Assembly: GCA_016218765.1 (NCBI GenBank)
Contig: JACRCZ010000148.1
Span: 1 to 47,331, forward strand
Direction of reading: 5' to 3'
DNA from: Deltaproteobacteria bacterium
GTDB taxonomy: Bacteria > Myxococcota_A > Polyangia > DRWM01 > JAAZOP01
Length of the DNA stretch: 47,331 bases
A program made the position numbers and the translations under genes. The notes under the pieces are model-generated. The model ran no database searches. It was not told the origin of the DNA and saw only the letters and a list, made by a program, of their open reading frames with translations. Shown here piece by piece: positions 42,843-47,331 of the stretch; position 1 is the stretch's first letter, and the number at the start of each line of letters is the position of its first letter.

Positions 42843-43361
42843 TCACCCGCCTTCGTCGTCCACCACCAGCCGCGCGTCGCCGAGCAGCGTACGGGCGTCG
42901 AGCAGCGCCAGCCCGTCCGCGGTGATGCCCCGCAACGCGTCCCGCCGCAGGTCCGCGAACGACGCCGGCGGCGGACCCAGCTCCGCGACCGGAAGCGCGC
43001 GCGCCCCCGGCACCTCGTCCGCCACCAGCGCGAGCTCCCGCCCGCCGGGGCTCACCAGCACGAGCTTGCCGCCGTCGCCCAGCGCCGGACGCGGCAGGTC
43101 GAACAGGATTCGCAGGTCGAGCACCGCGACCAGGGCGCCGCGGACGTGCGCCAGGCCCAGCACGAACCCCGGGACGCCGGGCAAGGGCACGAGCTGCCGC
43201 AGCGGCGCCACCGCCGTCACGCTGGACTCCTCCACCGCGTAGCGCTCCGACCCGAGACGGAACTCGACGACCTGCAGCACCTCTTGCGGCGCGCCCCGCG
43301 CCCCCGTCTCCGCGGCCAGCCGCCGCGCCCGCTCCCGCAGCACCGTCCGGGCGTCCTTCAT
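42843..43361 (-). CDS. cheW: CheW-type coupling protein (WspD-like)
   Basis: A 172-residue single CheW domain after a short basic N-terminal helix (KDARTVLRERARRLAAETG). The fold is visible in VVEFRLGSERYAVEESSVTAVAPLRQLVPLPGVPGFVLGLAHVRGALVAVLDLRILF, the usual CheW pattern, followed by a second beta barrel half. It would link the MCP to the CheA-like kinase. It overlaps the cheR stop by four bases (ATGA). A second CheW gene lies at the head of the operon. Confidence 0.9.
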   Translation of the reverse strand: MKDARTVLRERARRLAAETGARGAPQEVLQVVEFRLGSERYAVEESSVTAVAPLRQLVPLPGVPGFVLGLAHVRGALVAVLDLRILFDLPRPALGDGGKLVLVSPGGRELALVADEVPGARALPVAELGPPPASFADLRRDALRGITADGLALLDARTLLGDARLVVDDEGG

Positions 43362-44854
43362 CGGAGCGGCCCCCGGCAGGCGGCCGGCGGGTCGTCACGC
43401 CCCGCCGCGAAACGCACCAGCTCCGCCATCCGTCCCGCCGTCATCCCGTCCGCCTCGGGCAGCACCTCGTCCGCCGCGCGATGCTCGAGCAGCGCCAGCC
43501 CGTTGCGGAAGTGCCGCCGCGCCTCGTCCCGCCGGCCCAGACGGAGGGCCAGGTGACCCAGCGCCACGTGCGCCGGCGCGAAATCCGGGTTCGCGTAGAG
43601 CGTGCGCCGCAGCGCCTCGCCCGCTTCCGCCGCGACGCCCCGCTCCAACAGGATCATCGCCCGCAAGTAGTACAGCTCGCCGTCAAGCCGCGAGCGCTCC
43701 AAGGCCCTGCCGCACTCCTCGAGCGCCTCTTCCAGCCTCCCCGCGTTCGCCAGCTCCCGCACGCGCGAGGCGGGGGAAACCGGCTTCTCGGCGTTCTCGC
43801 GGTCGTCGACGCGGGCGGGGACGTGGTCGTGCCCACGGTCGTGGTCGCGGTCGAGATCAAGCCCGCGGACCCCGCCGTCGCCCCAACCGGTCGCGGGAGC
43901 ACTCGGCCCGCGCCCTTCGGGCTCGGGCCAGCGTGGCTCCCCTACCGGAACGTCTCCTCCCCGCGAGCACCCCGCTGCGACGGCTGTTTCCTCCCCGTCG
44001 TCCCTCAAGAAGATCGTCGCACCCTCGAACCCGACCCGGCGGAAGCCCGCGAAGTCGGCCACCGAGGTCTCGGCCGCGCCCACCAGCAGCCAGCCGCCGG
44101 GAACCAGGCACCGGCGCAGGCGCGAGATCACGCAGGCCGCACGCTCGGGCGCGAAGTACATCAGCACGTTGCGGCACAGGATCACGTCCATGGCGTTCGT
44201 GTCGTTGACCAGCGCGGGATACGCGTCCTCGGCCAGGTTCAGCTCGCCGAACGAGACCATGCAGCGCACGTCGTCCCGCACCGTCCGCTCGCCATGCCCC
44301 CGCTCGATGAACCACGCGCCGCCCACCCCTTCGGGCAGCGCGCGGAACGACCACGCCCGGTACGTCGCTTCGACCGCACGGCGCAGGAACCCGGGGTTGA
44401 CGTCCGTGGCGAGGATCGTGACGCTCCAGTCGCCGATGTCCGGCAGCAGCCGGCGCAGCAGGATGGCCAGCGAGTACGCCTCTTCGCCCGTGCAGCAGGC
44501 CGCGCTCCAAAGCCGCAGCACGCGCCCGGACGTGCGACGGCGCGCGATCAACCCGGGCAGGACCTCCGCCGCCAGGGCGTCCAGCGCCGCAGGCTCGCGG
44601 AAGAAGTACGTCTCCCCGATCGTGAGGTGCCCGGCCAGCGCCGCCAGCGCGGGACGCGAAGGCGGCCCCGCCAGCATCGCCCGCACCGCCGCCGCCGCGC
44701 CCGCCTCGCCCCGCTCCCGCGCGAATCCGCCAAACCCGCGCTCCAGCTCCGCCGTCCGCTCGCGCGGGAACCACAGCCCCAGGTTCTCCGCCACGAAGCC
44801 CCGCGCGCGCTCGAGCAGCTCGGCCGGCAGCACATCCGCACACGCAGCGCTCAT
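43358..44854 (-). CDS. cheR: CheR-TPR chemoreceptor methyltransferase (WspC-like)
   Basis: A 498-residue CheR. The N-terminal helical domain includes HLTIGETYFFREPAALDAL. The SAM-dependent methyltransferase core has the SAM loop RLWSAACCTGEEAYSLAILL, the ATDVNPGFLRRAV segment and DVILCRNVLMYF. A Pro/Asp-rich linker of about 70 residues follows, then TPR units (about 400-470): GELYYLRAMILLERGVAAEAGEALRRTLYANPDFAPAHVALGHLALRLGRRDEARRHFRNGLALLEH. CheR proteins fused to TPRs occur in Wsp and related pathways. The start overlaps the upstream cheW stop by four bases. Confidence 0.92.
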   Translation of the reverse strand: MSAACADVLPAELLERARGFVAENLGLWFPRERTAELERGFGGFARERGEAGAAAAVRAMLAGPPSRPALAALAGHLTIGETYFFREPAALDALAAEVLPGLIARRRTSGRVLRLWSAACCTGEEAYSLAILLRRLLPDIGDWSVTILATDVNPGFLRRAVEATYRAWSFRALPEGVGGAWFIERGHGERTVRDDVRCMVSFGELNLAEDAYPALVNDTNAMDVILCRNVLMYFAPERAACVISRLRRCLVPGGWLLVGAAETSVADFAGFRRVGFEGATIFLRDDGEETAVAAGCSRGGDVPVGEPRWPEPEGRGPSAPATGWGDGGVRGLDLDRDHDRGHDHVPARVDDRENAEKPVSPASRVRELANAGRLEEALEECGRALERSRLDGELYYLRAMILLERGVAAEAGEALRRTLYANPDFAPAHVALGHLALRLGRRDEARRHFRNGLALLEHRAADEVLPEADGMTAGRMAELVRFAAGRDDPPAACRGPLR

Positions 44855-45336
44855 CGCGACAACCCTTCCAGGCCGTCCACCGCCCGCCGCTCGTCCAGCG
44901 AGAGGAACCGGTCGAGGTCGTGGATCAAGACCAGTCCGTCCGGAAGGCGCGCCAACCCCTCCACGTACTCGAGCCCCGGCACCACCCCTTCCGCCGCCGT
45001 GATCTTCCCGGCCTCGACCTGCACGACGCCCGTGACCGCATCCACCGGGAGAATCACCGCACGCGACGCCGTCCGCGCCAGGATGAGATGATCGTCAACC
45101 TCGATGGCTTTGGCCCGATGCCCGAACCGGCGCCGGATGTCCAGCACCGGCAGAACCTTTCCCGCCACGTCGAGCGCCCCCGCCACGATCTCCGGCGCCC
45201 CGGGCAACGGCGTCGCCTCCGCCGCCGGCAACACGCGCTCCACAGCCTCGAGATAGAGCGCATAGCGCACCTCCCCCAGCCGGAAGACCACCAGCACGAC
45301 GTTTCTCGCCGGCCGCTCGCGGCCGTCCTGCGACAC
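44851..45336 (-). CDS. cheW: CheW-type coupling protein (WspB-like), first gene of the operon
   Basis: A 161-residue CheW domain. GTG 45336 has a purine-rich GAAGGGGAGAAG upstream; the frame stays open further to 45474, but that segment (Arg/Gly-rich) lacks CheW features and crosses the promoter region. The family core is VVLVVFRLGEVRYALYLEAVERVLPAAEATPLPGAPEIVAGALDVAGKVLPVLDIRRRFG and GLARLPDGLVLIHDLDRFLSLDE. It heads a seven-gene operon whose last gene is the HD-GYP regulator. Confidence 0.88.
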   Translation of the reverse strand: MSQDGRERPARNVVLVVFRLGEVRYALYLEAVERVLPAAEATPLPGAPEIVAGALDVAGKVLPVLDIRRRFGHRAKAIEVDDHLILARTASRAVILPVDAVTGVVQVEAGKITAAEGVVPGLEYVEGLARLPDGLVLIHDLDRFLSLDERRAVDGLEGLSR

Positions 45337-45421
45337 CTTCTCTCCCCTTCTCCCCCCCCGAACCCGGCAGCCCGGCCGCGCACCGGACCTGCCGAAACTT
45401 CCTCGACAACTCGCCACGAGC

Positions 45422-45466
45422 ATGTTGCAGCTTTCGGTGTTTCTTGTCCACTCAGGAAATTCCTGA
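45422..45466 (-). promoter_or_regulatory. candidate operon promoter with upstream 15-bp palindrome
   Basis: On the minus strand TGGACA (45450-45445) and CAACAT (45427-45422) are spaced by 17 bases, about 85 bases before the cheW start. Directly upstream lies TCAGGAAATTCCTGA (45452-45466), a perfect palindrome with seven-base arms and one central base. It is a candidate site for an activator or repressor of the chemosensory operon. The -10 is weak. Confidence 0.45.
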
Positions 45467-45519
45467 ACTACCAATCCAGCGGTTCGTGACGACGCGTCAG
45501 CCTTTTCCGGACCGGAAGA

Positions 45520-45664
45520 GGAGAGGTGGCGAGACCGGCTGGAGAGGTGGGGGAGGTCTGGGTGCGGATGCCCTGGCGCGGCGGGGCGCCGCGCCAGGGG
45601 CGCTCCGGCCGGTCGGTTTCACGCGACCAGTTGGACGCACGACCCGCCCCACCGCCACCTCTCC
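45520..45664. repeat. 145-bp inverted-repeat element with central hairpin
   Basis: Perfect 12-bp terminal inverted repeats GGAGAGGTGGCG (45520-45531) and CGCCACCTCTCC (45653-45664) enclose a second GGAGAGGTGG box (45541-45550) and a hairpin with 13-bp perfect arms, CCCTGGCGCGGCG at 45571-45583 and its complement at 45587-45599, with loop GGG. No coding capacity was seen. Confidence 0.7.
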
Positions 45665-45818
45665 TACGCACCCCGGATAGCTCTCGTGGCGGTAAATTGG
45701 TGAGAATCTCGACTTCCCTGGTTATCCACACGCGTGATTACGCTACGTTACGCGCGTGACAGACCCATGACAAACCGGCACGAAGTCCGCTTGCTCCCGC
45801 CGCCGCCGAGGGAGGATC

Positions 45819-46940
45819 ATGCAGCACGAACAGAAGCCCAGGTTGCCCAAGAACCCGCTCGCCGACCACATCACCGGCAAGACGATGCAGTTCCGCGTCC
45901 GGACGCGCTCGCGCCTCGTCGGCGGATCGTTCAGCTTCATCAACCTGTTCACCCGCTATGACGTCGAGGGCCGCGAGCATCTCTTCGAGGCCGTCGCGCG
46001 CGCGAAGGCCGCGGGCCGGGGCCTCATCACCGTCAGCAACCACGTCTCGCTGTTCGACGACCCGATGGTGCTCATCGCCGTGCTCAAGCTGCGCAACTTC
46101 AACGCCGAGACCAAGGCGTGGTGGAGCACCGCCTGCGCCTCGAACTTCAACCCGCAGGGCAAGGGCCTCGGCGCCCGCGCGACGCGCTGGTTCAACTCGA
46201 CCGCGAACATGGTCTTCATGCAGCGCGCGCACAAGGGCTGCAAGGCCGCCGCGCTCCCGCCCTCCCTCGTCGAGTGGCTCCGCCCTGCCGTCGGCTGGAA
46301 GCGCGCCGAGCTGATCCAGCAAGCCGCCGCCGCCCGCGGTCTCGACCCGGAGACGTGGCTGCGGTCCTTCGTCACGGCTCATCCCGGCGAGTGCCCCACG
46401 TCGCTCGATCAGAAGGGGATGGTCGAGGCTTGTGCGCGGGTGAACATCGGCGACTGGCTGCACTTCTTCCCCGAGGGCGGACGATCGCGCGACATGTCCT
46501 TGCGCCCCGCCCGCCCCGGCGCCGGGAAGGTGATCTACCACTCGCCCGACGCGGAGGTCGTTCCGCTGTGCTTCTACGGCTCGCAGGACGTTCTGCCCAT
46601 CGGGGCGGTCGTCCCCCGCCCCTTCAAGCGCGTGGTGGTGTCGGTCGGCAAGCCGTTGTCCGCTCCGATCCTCGCCGGTCTGCGCCGCGGCCCCGCGACC
46701 CCGGAGACGTTCGGCGAGATCTCGAAGTTCGCGCTCTCCGGCGTCGCGGCCCTGCGTCCCGCCGTCCTCGCCCGCTACCTGGGGGCAATGAAGGCGTTCG
46801 ATCTGCTGGCCGAGGAGCAGGCCGAGGAGGCCCTCGTCGCCGATGCCCCCGCCGCCGCTCTCGAGCCCGCCGAGTCCGTCCCCTGGTCCTCCGTCCTGGC
46901 CGAGTCCGAGGCTCGCGCCGATCACCGCGCCGATCTGTAG
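45819..46940 (+). CDS. PlsC/tafazzin-like acyltransferase
   Basis: A 373-residue glycerophospholipid acyltransferase. Motif I is ITVSNHVSLFDDP (NHxxxxD), the tafazzin-like form, followed by a 100-residue insert and the substrate motif FFPEGGRSRD. The middle WWSTACASNFNP...NSTANMVFMQR and the later VIYHSPDAEVVPLCFYGSQDVLPIG are typical of the tafazzin branch. It probably transfers acyl chains to a (lyso)phospholipid at the membrane; the exact acceptor is unknown. GGAGG lies three to seven bases upstream of ATG 45819. The C-terminal tail is Ala/Glu-rich. It is monocistronic as far as seen. Confidence 0.85.
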   Translation: MQHEQKPRLPKNPLADHITGKTMQFRVRTRSRLVGGSFSFINLFTRYDVEGREHLFEAVARAKAAGRGLITVSNHVSLFDDPMVLIAVLKLRNFNAETKAWWSTACASNFNPQGKGLGARATRWFNSTANMVFMQRAHKGCKAAALPPSLVEWLRPAVGWKRAELIQQAAAARGLDPETWLRSFVTAHPGECPTSLDQKGMVEACARVNIGDWLHFFPEGGRSRDMSLRPARPGAGKVIYHSPDAEVVPLCFYGSQDVLPIGAVVPRPFKRVVVSVGKPLSAPILAGLRRGPATPETFGEISKFALSGVAALRPAVLARYLGAMKAFDLLAEEQAEEALVADAPAAALEPAESVPWSSVLAESEARADHRADL

Positions 46941-47011
46941 CCGCCCGTCACCGTCCACCCAAACCCCGATCCTGCCCGAGACGCGCCCGTCCTCCCCCCC
47001 TCTCCCGCCGA

Positions 47012-47026
47012 CCTCTCCACCTCTCC
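47012..47026. repeat. GGAGAGGTGG-type box (CCTCTCCACCTCTCC)
   Basis: An exact copy of the 15-base box in the loop of the hairpin at 23102-23134. It lies about 70 bases after the acyltransferase stop, in a spacer of C/T-rich DNA that shows no other structure. Confidence 0.6.
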
Positions 47027-47070
47027 TCCTTCGGATCCGGGAATATCCTCCCCCCCTCTCCTGTTGAGGG

Positions 47071-47098
47071 TTGACAAACTGCGGCAAATCCATAGGGT
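47071..47098 (+). promoter_or_regulatory. candidate sigma-70-like promoter of the ABC ATPase gene
   Basis: TTGACA (47071-47076) is a perfect -35. TAGGGT (47093-47098) 16 bases later matches the TA...T frame of a -10. It stands about 95 bases upstream of the ABC ATPase start. Confidence 0.5.
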
Positions 47099-47193
47099 AT
47101 GCCGCGCTTTGGAGCTTGCAAGGCGCCCTCGCGGAGGGGCGGGGGCGGAAAATCCCTGACGGGAACTGACGGGAAGCGGGAGGTCAAAGGCGG

Positions 47194-47331
47194 ATGGCTG
47201 GCGAACAGACCATGGTCACGGCAACCGACGTGACGAAGTACTACGGGCTGCTGCGGGCGGTGGACGGCATCTCGTTCGAGCTGCACAAGGGCGAGGTGCT
47301 CGGGTTCCTCGGCCCCAACGGCGCGGGCAAG
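47194..47331 (+). CDS. ABC transporter ATP-binding protein, N-terminus only
   Basis: The first 46 residues before the right edge. The A-loop Tyr is in VTKYYGLLRAVDGISF, and the Walker A begins as GFLGPNGAGK at the edge. The pattern is that of DrrA/CcmA-type exporters or multidrug/lipid ABC ATPases (KGEVLGFLGPNGAGK). ATG 47194 is preferred with GGGAGG or AAAGGCGG upstream; ATG 47212 (MVTATDVTKYYG) is possible. Substrate and partner are outside the window. Confidence 0.88.
   Translation, partial: MAGEQTMVTATDVTKYYGLLRAVDGISFELHKGEVLGFLGPNGAGK

Larger units (their letters stand above)
45337..45818. other. divergent intergenic region of about 480 bp
   Basis: The region between the chemosensory operon (minus) and the acyltransferase (plus) holds the operon promoter/palindrome at 45422-45466, the inverted-repeat element at 45520-45664, a perfect DnaA-box-like TTATCCACA (45722-45730), two TTACGC direct repeats nearby, and the acyltransferase ribosome site. 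No gene or RNA was recognised in it. Confidence 0.5.

Noticed and set aside
45337..45474. N-terminal extension of the first CheW (frame open to 45474)
   Set aside because: The added residues are Arg/Gly-rich without CheW features, cross the candidate promoter, and GTG 45336 has a purine-rich ribosome site.
45722..45730. Origin of replication
   Set aside because: Only one DnaA box and no dnaA, dnaN or AT-rich unwinding element were seen.

Overview
The window is very GC-rich DNA from a Gram-negative bacterium, most likely an uncultured member of the Myxococcota / former Deltaproteobacteria. The case rests on about ten lipoproteins in 47 kb, several with long Asp/Ala/Gly-rich tethers after the lipid-anchored cysteine, a MopE-type EVCD-LDNDCDG motif, EGF-like multidomain secreted proteins and strong Shine-Dalgarno sites ahead of GTG or ATG starts. 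No rRNA, tRNA, CRISPR array, transposase or phage gene was seen. The taxonomic call is inference.

Layout. 1-9.3 kb: a truncated lipoprotein, an alpha/beta hydrolase, a B12-type radical SAM protein, a cysteinyl-tRNA synthetase (cysS) next to a cysteine synthase-like gene (cysK), a TPR membrane protein coupled to an FGE-sulfatase-fold lipoprotein, and an acyl-CoA ligase. 9.3-23 kb: an accessory region with a Uma2 nuclease-like protein, a secreted GH94-like lipoprotein, a MopE-motif lipoprotein, a clan-A-like glycosidase lipoprotein, an SDR, two AAA/DUF4143 ATPases whose start regions carry AT-rich dyads, and two more lipoproteins. 23-34 kb: a 1415-residue clostripain-family (C11) protein with an EGF-like/calcium-type repeat array, two lipoproteins of unknown function, a small outer-membrane-type protein and a CstA-family transporter. 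34-45.3 kb: mltG, ruvX and a seven-gene chemosensory operon. 45.3-47.3 kb: a regulatory region with an inverted-repeat element, a tafazzin/PlsC-like acyltransferase and the start of an ABC transporter ATPase.

The most notable system is the chemosensory operon (minus strand, 45336 down to 35438). Its order is CheW, CheR-TPR, CheW, MCP, CheA-REC, CheB, then REC-GAF-GAF-HD-GYP. The parts list matches the Wsp surface-sensing system, but the output is an apparently active c-di-GMP phosphodiesterase domain in place of the WspR diguanylate cyclase. Most genes overlap by an ATGA or are separated by a few bases, and the transcript could run on into ruvX and mltG.

Three families of short repeats lie in the spacers: a 10-bp CACAGATGRA array in sense orientation in the 5' leaders of several genes, a 9-bp GCACTCYCC array (one copy encodes a signal peptide), and a GGAGAGGTGG box associated with hairpins.
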